Counted from the first letter of the stretch, positions 1 through 56,253 are shown. The stretch is DNA of 64,000 nucleotides from Siphlonurus alternatus (GCA_949825025.1 OX463782.1:28994759-29058758), one strand, 5' to 3'. The notes: a model not told the origin generated them from the sequence alone. A program made the numbers and translations.

Positions 1-2829
1 ATGCGTAACAAGCCATGAAACACAAGTACATATATATATTTATGTACTTTATATTATATACTGTATATTATATAGTAGTAAGTTCTTACTAAAAGTAAAC
101 TGAAACTAAAACAGAGAAGCTTCTAAAACCTCAACACTCGACATCATACTAAATGTACAAAGGCTGTTGTTGCCTCAACAACTCGTTTGTATATTATATA
201 TTTATATATAGTATGTCAAGGTAGAACAGATAATCATATTGTAATGTATATATGATGATGAATAATGTAATAAGAGGATTAAATCCCTTTATTATATGTT
301 AAATCTTAGGAGAGAAAACTTTTATATATTTAATTGTATAGCTAGGCATTTCATTTTATAATAGCAAGAAAATATTATTTAACAAAAGAGAAACAATTGT
401 ATGAAGTATTTAAAATTTTAAAATAACAAAGAGGTGCCTAAATTATTGAAATAATAAACGGAGGAGATTACTAATTTTCACTGAATGTTTCTCCGTGAAA
501 ATAATAAGAAAATAGTTATTTTGGCAGGACTTCTTTTAATTTTGAGTTCATGCATGGTTTCTTTAATTATTATATATATTTTTTTTTTATATAACATATA
601 GATATATATACCATCTAATTTAACTTTTTTTGTCATTTCAACTTCAGAATGAAAAAAATAAACAAACAATGTACACATACAAGTATTACAAAAAAATTAT
701 TATTATGTTTTTTTCATCTTTAGATCGTTTTGCACAGCTTTGTATTCAGCTTAGAGAATGTTTGACAAAATAAATAAAATTTTAGAGTATATAGAAATAT
801 GAAGAATTAACAAGCTTAATTTGTGTTGTCATATAAATTGCTATGTTTTTTCATCCCAGGGATTTTTAATGGATTATTTAACAATAACCCAAGGGAAAAT
901 TTCCCCATGAAACATTTTAGCAGATCATTTTGCATGTGAATAATTTTGTCTGTGGTAAGCTTCAAATTTTTCGACTTGTCAATATTTCAAGAGCTTCTCC
1001 TAAGCCACATTCAGTATGTAAATGTTTATCTAGCCACTTAGAAGGTTATTGAAGCATAATATTATAACTTATAGTGTTTTTCCTTTATCCAACGTAAGTG
1101 GAAAACTTTATAGATTACAATTTCTTCATCACTTTTCATGTGTTTTTACCTCAAAACTTTTTACACCCTATTTTTGTTAAAAAAAATTAAATAAATAAAA
1201 AAAAAAGTAAAAAGAAAAAAAGTAAAACTTTATTGGAAAAGGCTAAAATGGATTGTTAATGGCTTTTTGGTGTTAAAGAACAAATTTTTTTGTAAGGCGT
1301 AAGTTTAGCCTAAGTAGATTCATTTTTCGCAATTTTTCATTATCAATCGATATTGTAAGGTATTATATATAGAGCACTATATAATAATAGTTAATTTTTT
1401 ATGATATTAATTATTTCCACAGTAAAAAAAAAATAATGTTTTAAAATTAAAAATTTCTCCAATTATTTAAATACAGTACGTATAATATTCAGCAATACTT
1501 TAATTTCAATTTTGAATTGATTTGATTTGGATCAAATTATATAATACTGCTTTTTATCGCATTAATTAAAGCATCGAATGTTCTAAAAAATACAGTATAA
1601 AAAGTAAAAAATGATATAAAAAACGAACTCTGAATTCTTATTATAACTGAAATAATAAATGTTCGTGATAATTTTTGTTTTTCTTGCAGTATTAGATAGT
1701 AAATTGAACCATATAAGCCTATAAAGAACCGTTGCATGAACAATGTATAGGCAGGTTTACCTCAGACCTCTATAATCTTTTTGCTTTCTTTGATCAATTG
1801 CATTTGTGACAGTTATGAATGACGCACACATTTTTTTTATAAGAAAAACGTGACTTTTTTTTCTATAAAAAATTGAATGACATAAAATACGTATTATGTA
1901 AGCCTTCAAGAAAAAAAAGTCAACCAGTTTTAAAAGGCTTGATCAACATTGTTCGATATTTTATAATGCCAATACTGGAAATGCTACTGTAATTGAATGT
2001 TCAGAATAAATAAATTATGTGCCTAGTTGTTTTTTTACTATTATAGTGAAACAATGGATATATCAAATACGAGAGAACAACAGTTTCATATACTATAAAA
2101 GTTCATGTGTATAGCAATTTATTTATTTACTAGTGTACTGTTTATTTTTAAAATGTAAGCTTTTTTTTTTGTAAAAATAATATAGGTCAGCAAAGTAATT
2201 TGTTCGATTAAATTTCTAAATTCAACTTGTTAATATGTGTTAATTAAATTAACTTAATAATGAGTACAATAAACTCGTATCCCTTTTAATTATTACATCA
2301 ACTCTGAATTCAGAGAATGTTTATTAAATATATGCGAAATGTTTGCAATGTAATGAATTAATAATAAATACATTATTTTTAAATGCCATCTAAAAATTAG
2401 CTAATATTACATACAATGTTACACTGCAGATAACTGCAATTTAAATTCCAAAAGGATACAATCATGTACTGTATACTCACATTATTTTGTTAGCATTTTA
2501 TTAACATAATCAACAGATGTTTCGAGTCAGATGATTTTTCAGTTTCCTATGTCCCATATAAAAATAACAACACAAAATAGCAATACCAGCATTAATAAAA
2601 CAACGTTTTATTGATAAATAAATTCTTGATTAAAATCAGAATACCCCCCTAAACAAGAAAAAGGTGGTTTCAAATTAATAACTTCAATAATTAATAATAA
2701 ACTTTTCAAATAGGCTAATTAAATTTTACCTTAGGGAACACTTTGATAAGTCTGTATTGAGTGCAATAATTTACTTGTTTTGAAGGTTTTACGACTGCAG
2801 GTGATGATATATTTGAGAGAGGTACTCAC
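1..2829. other. AT-rich intron of the CUB gene, no gene seen
   Basis: The sequence is very AT-rich with frequent stops in all frames and no splice-bounded conserved reading frame. The short ORFs here have low-complexity composition and no recognisable domain. Because the exon at 2830 ends in a phase 1 donor, this stretch is most simply intron. Confidence 0.6.
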
Positions 2830-45783
<42,954 letters not shown>

Positions 45784-46515
45784 GCCGCTTCTCCGCTAGA
45801 CCGCAAGGCTGGGAGAAGGGGACACTTCTGCCATAGTAACTAGCTGCCCACGTAGTCGAGCCCTGTAACAAGACCGAGACATACGTAAGCAATTTTCGTG
45901 AGCCAGTAAATAGAATCATATTTCTACGCTCTGATATAACATATAAAAAAATAATCCCCAAGAAAATTTTTATAGACATATTAAATTTTTTTTATCAAAA
46001 TCAGACAGGTTCTGTAAGGCATTAAATTTATTCCGAGATTTCATACAGTCTGGTTGGTTTTCTATACTACGTGAATTTGTGACGTGTTGCATAGCTACCA
46101 ATCGTGAAGTGTTGTGTTTTATTTGTAACCTCAAATTTTTAAAACTACTTGCATTTTCTTAGCATCAGATTATAGTCAATTTCCAATGGTCATTTCCACC
46201 TCCTGCAATGCATATGTTCTGTTTTGGTGCTGAAAAAGTTGCCTAACTTAAAGGATTTTGATGGATTTTGAACCTTTTTTTTTAACATTTAAATTTTTAA
46301 AAACTGCTCACCTTACCAAATAATCTTACCTTGAGGTTTGCAAACTTATTTAGTACCAAAAACGAAACGGGTTACATGTTTTGTAACAGTCGGCCAGGGT
46401 ATAAAACCCTTTTAATTTTAACTGTTACATAAGTGTAGATATTTGTTTTTATGCTGAAAAAATTGTTCTAACTAAGAAATGAAAGCAAAATTGAGGTTTT
46501 TAGATTGTTCTATTG

Positions 46516-46643
46516 TACAGTCGTCGCCTCGAAAAATTTCCCTTTGCAGCCTTGCTAATCACCATGCTCTAATAATTACATAGGGCATGGTAATTAATAA
46601 TAACAAGGCTGCAAGTGGGACATTTTCCACGGCGATGAGGGTA
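46516..46643. mobile_element. Hairpin MITE, copy 2
   Basis: GTACAGTCGTCGCCTCG at the left pairs imperfectly with CGGCGATGAGGGTAC at the right. Inner arms GCAGCCTTG/CAAGGCTGC and CACCATGC/GCATGGTA pair well. TA dinucleotides flank both ends, consistent with a TA-targeting family (Tc1/mariner-like), but this is inference. Confidence 0.7.
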
Positions 46644-46939
46644 CAAGAATCATATCAGCAGATAAAAGTTTTGAGCAAACATTATATTATAATTTAAAAC
46701 ATTATTATATAATTATATAGTACCTTTAGGTAACATTATATTAATTCTTGGCGGGATAATAATATGGAGACACAAAATACAGGAGATAAAGATTAATTTG
46801 TCTAAGTGCACAATATGTTTATTTAAAGAATAAAAGTCGAGGTTATTAGAGAGGTTATTTATATAGGAAGTTGCATGCAAGTACACAACACTCGAGAGAG
46901 CTATTGTTGTAAGTAGCCGGCTGCTTTTATTTGTACTGA

Positions 46940-46975
46940 ACATTGCGCGCAGACGCCATCTTACTTGCAATCATT
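46940..46975 (-). promoter_or_regulatory. YY1-like and CpG motif, candidate transcription start region of the CUB gene
   Basis: On the minus strand the motif AAGATGGCGTCTGCGCGC combines a consensus YY1 site with CpG-rich sequence, about 1.1 kb upstream of the first coding exon. YY1 sites in this orientation often sit just downstream of start sites. No TATA or transcript evidence is available. Confidence 0.35.
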
Positions 46976-48219
46976 ACTATCATGACCAGGCGGCTGAGTA
47001 AATGACCTATTTCATAGTATGCTACGTTGAGTACTATTACATGCGACATGAATTACATGAATGGAAATCGCCTTAAGATCAAAAGTTATAAAAGATTAAA
47101 TCTGCCATCGTATTTTATATTGATTAAATAAGTACTTTAATCATTTTATAACGACAGCTTACGTGTTATATGAAACGTGAAAATATTATATTTAAAAAAT
47201 ATATTATCTAAAATACTTTGTAGTTTATAAAATATAAACAACCTAATCAAAATACATCAAAGTTTTTATTGTAAAAATGTTCTAGTAGTTAAGTTTTTTT
47301 AAAAAAATGTGATTTTATCTTAATATTCATTATACTGTATATAAAATATACTAGCTGAGAAAATTTTGAGTGCAATAAATTTAAAAGGCTAACTTATATA
47401 AAACGCTTGTGATAGCTTGCATGCGTGTTTGTCATCTGAAACCTTTAGGGATTTATAAAAACTGATAATTATACTAATAAATAAAATTGATACACAATAT
47501 ATTACAGTTGATATCACCCCCTTGCATGTCTTTCCGTGCTAGACTCAATTACAATATACAAATTATTTACGGCTTATTTTGTTTGGTCTGCAATTTAATC
47601 AATTTAATAAACTCGTTGTTTACTTTATAAATTGTATTATATAACACAATTTATTTATATATAAAATAAAATTTTCTATTATATAGTTAAATTTCTTTGT
47701 CTATTGTTGTTTTCAATTTCTAGTTTATTGTTATCTTTAACAATAACTTCAGTTTTTAAAAGCAACCCAAATTATGTTTAAATATGTAATATTATAACAA
47801 ATATAACAATTAAATATAGTTTATTTTTATGTAACCATGCAACACTCAAAATTATAGTACATTAAACATATAAATAGTCATAATCTACTTAAAACAGTGA
47901 CTTTTATGATACCACACATTAATGAAGTTATTATATTAATTAAACTTACTTTACTTAAGAGTACTTAAGTATGACAGAAACATTATTTAATTAAATAATT
48001 ACTAATATCATTATTAATTGTTTTAGAAAATCCGCATTCTCTCTTTTAATATACAACAAAAAAACATTATAACCTTTGTATTTTTTCTCTCTTAATTTAC
48101 TTATTATTATAAAGTTTAAATTTGGCTTATATAAAGATTAGAAAACCACAACATGGATATGATTAAACAATACAGTAGCACTCACAGCGTTCTCTCATTG
48201 TTTCTGTTAACAATGGTAC

Positions 48220-48480
48220 GAGGCACGGACGATCCAACAGTCTGGACTCTCGCCTTCAGGCTCCAAGTATACTATGAGTATGGCCGCGCGGCGCTGCTGG
48301 GATGTATGCGTCCCCTCTTTGGCTGCCGCTTTTTAGCGCCGCTGCACGCAGAGCCGGTGTGCGGCTGTCCCCCGCGCATGCGTATAATATTCATGGCGCC
48401 GTTCGAAGATCGATACCCTAGTCACTAGCACCCTCCTTCTCTCCGCACCACAAGGGTGCATTGTAGCACCATGAAAGGGA
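48220..48480. promoter_or_regulatory. CpG-rich patch with NRF1-type site, candidate promoter
   Basis: A GC- and CpG-rich island in AT-rich DNA contains CCGCGCATGCGT (48372), matching the NRF1/Ewg palindrome. It lies 2.4 kb upstream of the CUB gene's first coding exon and could hold its promoter or a 5' non-coding exon. Confidence 0.4.
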
Positions 48481-49680
48481 GGAGGGTAAAGGGGTGGCGC
48501 ACTATTACGCTGACACATTCGGAGTATACTTTTCATAATGATCATCATTGAAATAGTATATAATATAGTAGAGTACATTAAATTAAATGTATAGTATTTT
48601 TTTTAATTAATTAAATAAATTTTTATATATATTGTACTTATTATAATCACATTTTTTAAATTAAAAAACTTCTTTTAAAAGAAATGAAACTATTAAATAA
48701 TTTCTATATAAATTTCCTGACAGAAATATAAGTATATAATAAAAAATAGTACAAGTTAAAAAAAAAAATCTCTCTCCCCTTACATTCAGAATGCAAGTAT
48801 TAAAACTCGACATTAAAGTTACATTAAATAAACTTGAAGATTACTACTACCACATACAACGTTACAAATATGATGAGGAAGCGGATTATTAACATTAAAG
48901 TTTACGCTGCAAGTTCAAACACCTAGCAGCTCGATGTACTAAAACTTTTCTCAACAATTTAATACAAAACAGAGAAGCAACTATATAATAGGGAAGATAT
49001 TAATCAAGAAAGAAGGTATATAGGCAGGTATGCGTAATGATAAAGGCTTCAGTAAACATTAAGTAATCTGTCTAGCTGTTATAGTACCAAGTTGTCGAAC
49101 TTTCTTAGCTGCGGGAACTTTTTACCGCCTGCGCGCAGAGCACGATGCAACCCGCTGCGCATGTAAGTAGCGCAAGTTGCCTGCATGCATCAGAAATCGG
49201 CTCATGCTGAAAAGCGCATTTTCTTTTGTAAATTAAATTCTATTCAAGACAAAGGCTTGTTAGAAGGGATAATAATTTCTTTATCTTACTTACCCATTTC
49301 ATTAAATGTACTTCTTTGTAAGATTATAAAGTTTTAAGTAAAGGAAACTTCAGTGTATTAACTCGTATTTATAGCATGATTAACGCATATATAATATAAA
49401 ACAAAAGAAATGCTATTTTGTACAAGAATTCTGAAAGAACTAATGATGTTCTTGATTCTTAATTCTTTTGTCGAAATACATTTTTTATAATACACCGTAT
49501 ATACTTAACATATGAATTGATTTTTTTTTTTTCATGCTGTACACGGTGTCCGTATAATTCCGTATAATATTATATAACGTAGTATTAATTATACAGTTCT
49601 CCTAAGGATATGATGTATTGTATTAGATTATTATTTGAGTACACACCATTTTTGACTCCGGCATAAATCTCCAGTTAAAA

Positions 49681-49887
49681 GGCGGATTCACACGGCGTTT
49701 TTTACCATGCGACGCGACGCGAATAATGCGCACTTGCTGTAACATCAATTGGCGGTCATATTGGGCGATTAAAAGAAAAAGAGCATCGTAATTAACGCGA
49801 TTACCGACGAATTCGCCGCCGCATAGGATTTTACAGCTTTTACGTCAAAATCGCGTCGCATCGCCGTTGTCGCCATCTGAATCCGCC
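49681..49887. mobile_element. MITE-like element with GGCGGATTCA ends (207 bp)
   Basis: GGCGGATTCA at the left end is the exact reverse complement of TGAATCCGCC at the right. Further partial pairing exists between CACGGCG/CGCCAT and GCGACGCGA/TCGCGTCGC. The interior is CpG-rich. AT-rich TTAA-like flanks on both sides leave the exact target duplication uncertain. Confidence 0.65.
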
Positions 49888-49910
49888 TTAATTTATATAT
49901 GTTGGCATCC

Positions 49911-50165
49911 GGAAGCGAATTCGCTTCGGACGCGAAATTTTTTTATCCCAACGCGTTGAGGTCATTAGAAAATTCCAAGAAACGAAATTTGCGTTAGGAG
50001 CATCATGATTTTGATCCCAACGCGTTGGGCACCTCGGCAAAATTCACAACGCGTTCGGATCCAAAAAATTTGATCTCAACGCGTTCGTAACATATGAAAA
50101 TCATTACAACGCGTTGCAAACAATATGACGCGTTGGAAACAAAATTGAAATGATTTTAATGACGC
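49911..50165. repeat. Cluster of six ACGCGT palindromes
   Basis: Sites of the form CAACGCGTT(G/C) occur at about 49950, 50019, 50049, 50079, 50109 and (GACGCGTTGG) 50127. A 16-bp palindrome GAAGCGAATTCGCTTC opens the region, and GACGCGAAATT stands near both ends (49929 and 50161). The middle sites are spaced almost exactly 30 bp. Confidence 0.7.
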
Positions 50166-50786
50166 GAAATTCTCAAGTATTCAAACATGAAAGGAAGGGT
50201 ATGTCTAATATGATGCCAGTGAACATAAAAATTACCAACGTACGGAATATTATCGTATTATGCTTAATTGTTAACACTGAAATGTAAGCAAAAGTAACTA
50301 AGTTGGGGGTATCATATAATGGTAAAACAGTTCTGTTCTTCCTTATCTTCCAAAAGATCAAGGAGTTTGTTGATAATTTTATACTTTGTAGTAAAAACTT
50401 AAGTAAACTGTCGAGAAAACACAACCCCCATATAATTTATCACTATTGAAAACAACTTTTCATTATTAAATATTATCAACTAATATTGCACATAGATTTT
50501 TAAGCTAAAACTTGTGATTATAGCAGCACGCTGTTCATGCCTGACTCTTGAGAAGGAAAAAAATAAAAAAAAATCGCTTGACCCAAGATAAGTGCTCTTG
50601 ACCATTGGTATGGTAGTTTATCTAATTTCTTCGAATGTTATCAACGACATTTCGAGTGTAATTCATACCAATTAAAGTATACAGAGGTCACAGGCATCAA
50701 GCATATCAGTATTTCTTAGAAATTTTTCTTAACGTATAATATAGAAAAAAACATACAAAAATAAAATAAAAATTTATTTAATTTTC

Positions 50787-51006
50787 GTCAAATTCATAAT
50801 GATATCCCGTAATTCCATCACATAAGTAACTTTACTAAATTAATGATCTAATTTACTAAAAAGTTTGTGAACTACTTATGCATTTTTTCTTTACTATAGG
50901 TTTGTTGAGTATAATGCTGAGATGCACAGTAAATTAATTAGATTTTATTAATTTAGTAAAGTTACATGCATATGATGAGATTACGGGATATCATTATGAA
51001 TTTGAC
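50787..51006. mobile_element. MITE-like element with about 57-bp terminal inverted repeats (220 bp)
   Basis: GTCAAATTCATAATGATATC at the left is matched exactly by its reverse complement at the right end, and the arms continue through CCCGTAAT and GTAACTTTACTAAATTA with small gaps. Pairing extends outward through AATTTT. No transposase is present. Confidence 0.75.
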
Positions 51007-51844
51007 TTAAAATTATTATTATATTTTATATTTGCGCGAATCTTTAATTTATATTAATAAATAGACAATTTAAAAAAAAAATTGATTTTTGATCCCTGTG
51101 ACTTATAATTGATTAGTTGATATTTTGGGGCAATTCACACATTTTCGTCACATATGCACAGTGCATCATTATACTGTGACAGTACCCTGTGTTATATCAC
51201 TCGACGCAAATCAAGCTGTTATATTATAGTCGAGGCCGACCAATAATAACGTCGTTGAATGTTATAATTAATAATATATACTCCTAAGTTACACATACAA
51301 AAACACACAATTATTTAAATTTACACTGATGCATGTTTAATGCTTAAATTTTTTTCGAAAGAAAGTAGTATATGTAAAAAAAAAAAAAAATAATAAAACA
51401 ATAACATATGAAATTGCATGACTAATGAAGAATATCTAACGAAAATATTACTTACTTATATGAATCGGAAAAGTGACGAAAAAAAAAATTAAAAAAGCAA
51501 ACTAAATAACTTTTCTTAATAAATTATATAAAATACACATTTTAGGAATTTATACGTGTCTTAACTAAAATTAAAAATAGGAAATACATTTATAGAATAT
51601 AATATTATTCTCTGCATATAAATATACAGAGTGTATACGCAATAAGATAATAATCATAAAATAATATTATTCTACGTGTTGAAGATATATTAAAATAGCT
51701 GCAACGTTTTATATAGAAAATAACATTAAAGTTATTTCCCTACCATACAGCTTTATTAACATGATGTAAAAAAATTATCGGTGTAAAAGTGTCTCATATT
51801 TTCCGTTACAGAAGACCATGCAGATATCTAGGCTAGAACAGAGC

Positions 51845-51873
51845 CAGCAGCAGCAGCAGCAGCAGCAGCAGCA
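51845..51873. repeat. (CAG)n trinucleotide repeat
   Basis: About nine CAG units, not in a supported reading frame. Confidence 0.9.
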
Positions 51874-52128
51874 CGTACGTTGCCTTTATCTATCGTGTAA
51901 ATTTACCACTCGTTCGGTCGTAAGTTGTATAATTTACATCTCTCTCTAAGTAGCAAGACTGGCGTGGTTAGTGGTTAGTGGCTACAGTGAAATTGGTTTT
52001 ATTTTCTATATATTTGAAATATTCAAATATTTCTGGCAATTAATTATATTATCACGAAAAAATATTTTCTCGTTGACTTTTTTTAAAAAAACAATATTTT
52101 CTATAGGATATGTTCTCGATGTGTTTAA

Positions 52129-52383
52129 GGGTAAGGTAACGCCACCAATGTTAAAAAAAATCCCTCACACAAAAATTCTGAAAAAAAAATTAAAATGTTC
52201 TCCTCTACACCCCCTATCAGTAGCTAAAATATCAGGTATACAAATTCATAACTCAAAAACTAGATCGAATTTGTATACCTGATATTTTAGCTACTGATAG
52301 GGGGTGTAGAGGAGAACATTTTAAATTTTTTTCAGAATTTTTGTGTGAGGGACTTTTTTAACATTGGTGGCGTTACCTTACCC
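52129..52383. mobile_element. Near-perfect foldback element with TTAA flanks (255 bp)
   Basis: Two arms of about 118 bp (from GGGTAAGGTAACGCCACC at the left, mirrored at the right) are almost perfect reverse complements around a loop of about 19 nt. TTAA stands immediately outside both ends (52125-52128 and 52384-52387). TTAA duplications with GGG ends fit piggyBac-type MITEs. A TA-targeting family is the alternative, since the symmetry also includes the TA. Confidence 0.8.
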
Positions 52384-54589
52384 TTAATCAACTGTTTTTA
52401 GTTGTTCTTACTGTATAATAAATAATAATATGCATAATATATATATTACACAATATTACAACTTTTGGAAATTCTGTTTCATAATTATACTTTTTGATTA
52501 CAATTTTATTATGTAATAATTTATACTTTTTTATAATTCCTGTGATTTTTTATTGAATAATATTTTATCTTACAATAGCTTTGTAACAAACACTTTGCAT
52601 CTTTTAAAAAGTAAATAGGTAATAAATTAAAAATGTTATAATAATTATATTATTTAATTACTAAATACTTTATTTACAATAAAAATAAGAACATAAATAT
52701 TATCTATATGATTCTGCAGAAATTTAAGTTTTATTTAAATATAGTTAAATAATTGCACAGCATAAAGAAGAAATGGGGAGAGGGTCGGGTATCAAGTGCA
52801 TAAGGTTAAATAGTATATTGATATTATATAGAATAAATTTTAGGAATATCATGCACTCTTAATAGGCAAGATAATTTACAATAAGTTATCATAGAAAATA
52901 AGGATTATATGCTTGACACTGCTCCATAATTTTTTTTAAGTAACAGTCCCATTAATTTTAATATTATTATACAGCAAAGTTGATTAATTAACATATTAAT
53001 TAAACAATACAGCTGCATATAAATACTCTCAATATATTAACTTAATCAAGAGATCAGTGATGTTTTAAGCCATTGGGAGTAAAGAAGGGAACTATAAAAA
53101 TCAATTGCTCTAAAGAATTATTATTTTTAGGACAAGAATATTATGGTTTCATTTAATTAGCTTTTGCTCCCTTTTCATCAGCATATTAAAATTCAAGCAG
53201 ATTTAATGAACATCTAAAACACACCTTGACACATTCTAATCGAGGACGTAATATTTTTTTATATACAATTATTTGCATACTATAATATTCAATGAAAAAG
53301 CATAATAATATATACTTCTATTTTTTTTTCTATTCTTAATTTTTGATCAGAAAATTTATGAATGCAAATTTAATAACAATTTTAATTATCACTTAACTTT
53401 AGATAATTATAGACATGGCTTAGCATTAACGAGGCTACAATGCAAAGTATACTGTATTAATTATGTTGTACATTTTAATATACTATAAATATTAACGGTA
53501 TGTTAAATTATTCAATTAATTTATTTGAATACTTTTACAGATTATTAGTATTAATCTATGTTCATACTAAATTCTTTTGTACAGTTTTGGAAATTGTGGT
53601 AGAAAAGCTACAAATATTTACAAAACATTTTTTTACCCATGGAGACGCTTGTATTTTTTTACTTGCATGTCAAAACAAGATCAGCATTTCTTTATAACAA
53701 AAGTACTGTATACACAATTATATAAAGACAGTAACTGCAAAAAGATATCTACAAGTATGATCTTATCAATAAGATAAAAAGTTTATAAACACACTGTGAG
53801 TTCATTAGATTCAACTTATTTGCTGTTGATCACCACTATCTAGTTTGATTTCATTGTAAATTTAATAACCAAGCTAGGCAAACTAACAACAATTTTTAAA
53901 GACTGTGGACAATTCAAGACCTTTTTAAGCAATACTATTATTAAAATTTAGACCTTTTGTAAACTATGAATAGTTAAAAATCTATACAGGGAAGAAGGTA
54001 TGTGAAACAGGTGCACAAATAGGCAATTAGTTTCTACTAAAAACAACTATCTGAACACCTTTTTCATCCCTGCTAACTAGGGTTTGTGTACACTTCAAAA
54101 TAGCTAGTTCTTCTGCATGATTTACAAAGAGCTCAAAAAGATGCAGTTTTTCAAATTTGGAAGATAGGAAGAGTCTATGGCCAGCCCAATAAATTTCAAA
54201 CTCACATCTTCATGACATTGCTGACGGAGCAGTTCTTGCTGCACTGAGGTACAATACCTTGAGTGTTGCACAGATTGAGCTGAATTAAATTAAGCAATTA
54301 GCGCGAGCTTGAAATTATTGGTAAGTTAAAAAGATCTCCTAATAACAGTATATATAGGGGTACTTTTTTGACTGTAAATTACAAATTAATTAACTACATA
54401 AAATATTTCAATCAATAAACAAGGATAACATAATGGAGTATCAACCCCAATTTTTTTATTGCAGAAATGTATAGAGGGTGCAAAGTTAAGAATTTTTTCA
54501 GATTTTTCTGAGTCAAGGAAGTATGTTTAAAAAGTTTTGGCAAAAGGTCAGGTTTGTAGACCATGCTCCTTTTTCGTCTGCATCAATTT

Positions 54590-54735
54590 ATTAGGGAGAG
54601 GCAGCAGTTGCCGCCGGAAAGTAGTGCTTTCAATAATTTTTTAAAATACTTTCTGGGCTTGAAAAAATTGGAAAAAAAAAAAGTAGCATAACTTAATTTG
54701 CATACGCTATCCATTTCTGCATGGAGGAAAAAAAA
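54590..54735 (+). repeat. Dispersed repeat family D, diverged copy
   Basis: The blocks TTTCAATAATTTTTTAAAAT, CTGGGCTTGAAAAAATTGG, AAGTAGCATAACTTAATTTG and CCATTTCTGCA match family D in order. It lies downstream of the TMEM87 stop. Confidence 0.6.
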
Positions 54736-56253
54736 ACAAAAAATGAGGTTGATACTTCATTGGTGATAATGGGCGAGTAAATGTTTTTTTATAATTATTT
54801 ATTATAAGTAATTGAAAACTAAATTAGTTAAATGCTATATAAAATACAACAAAAGTGACTTAAAAATGAAAGAAACTGATTTTAAAGTACATATAAAGAA
54901 ATTATTTACTGCTTCTACATTAAATATTTAAGAATTAAATTTATTTAAAGTTTAGGTGAGAAAATCTTGTAATTAATATTAATAATTTGTTACTTTTCAA
55001 AAATTGCATCATAAATTTTACACTTCAAAGTCTCTAAAAAAAGATTTTTTTATTATAGTACAAAAATTACAGTATTTTATCACTTCATTATGAATTTACT
55101 TTAGTATGGAATACCGTTATTTATATATAAGTAAAAATAACACCTATTTAGGCATTATGTAAATTAAAATAAACCAATTTTCACTACACTCCTTTAAAGT
55201 GCAAGTTACCATTGCAATAAATAACATAATTATAAGTACTCTCTATATTGGTAGTGCTGTGTTAAATATAATTTAAATTATGCATGTATTATTTTGATGC
55301 AAGAGTGAAAACATAATTTTAATGCAAAGAGGTAGGCTTATTTCATCTGCTTTACATTCAAATGCTTAAAAAAAATCATACTGCTAGTAATTTTAATAAA
55401 TCAGTAGCTCCCTTTGTTCCTAGTCTCCTGATGGCACATGGCAAGCAAATTGAAGGGGATGTACTGTACACCTATTTACGAAACTTTTGAGAAAATCTAG
55501 TAGCAATGCCTTTAAGACTTTAAGAGCTAGATTCACCATTGTGAATAAGATTACCTGCCATTCATGATGAAGGTTGACAGGTCGGTGACCTTTGATGCTG
55601 TTACTGAGTTACTTCACCCTTTTTCTGTGCTTTTTGGGAACAATGTGGCAATTATAGGAGAAATTAAATACCCTAATTAATGGCATCAGATTTTGATGAG
55701 TTTTTGACCCACATCATGAGTGGTAGGTTAGTGATTGCTCCCTTGAGATTTTTACAAAATATTTGTAAACTGATGTACATCTAATACAAATCTATATTAT
55801 GTTCGAAACAAACAATATAAAAAGTTTTAAATTAAATACAGCAATAAATTATATAAGCACTAAATATTAAGTTCTTTTTTTTTTAAATATATCACAAAAA
55901 CTGGTGTGCAGGAAGGCATATGTGTACTTACAGCCAATTAATGTTTAAGCAAAATAAAATTATATTATTCCAACAATGTAAAAATTATAACAAGATTGTG
56001 CACAACTCAAGTTTCATAAAAACACATTCATCAACCTCACATAGAATTTTTCAATTTAAAAAAAGAAAGTGACAAATAAATTATAATATATACACTGCAC
56101 TTCAATTGTCCCAATATTTTGTGATTGACAGGCTTCTAAAGTCGGTGCAACATGAATCACAATGCAAATTTCACTGAACTTAGGAAAAATAATAAAATGG
56201 CATGACACAAAAGAATACAGAAGTAATGAAGATGGAGCATGTCCTGTCCCATT

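Larger units (their letters stand above)
45863..56253. other. Upstream flank of the CUB gene and intergenic space to the TMEM87 3' end
   Basis: No coding exon is supported. CpG-rich patches at 46920-46975, 48220-48480 and 49105-49180 may hold the promoter or 5' non-coding exons of the CUB gene, which must lie upstream of its internal first coding exon. The 49.7-52.4 kb part is dense in inverted repeats. From 52.4 to 56.2 kb it is plain AT-rich, including the unseen end of the TMEM87 3'UTR. Confidence 0.5.

Noticed and set aside
48153..48428. 91-codon ORF in the CpG-rich patch at 48.2 kb
   Set aside because: No domain and no splice context. The open frame is explained by local GC content, and the patch fits a promoter better.
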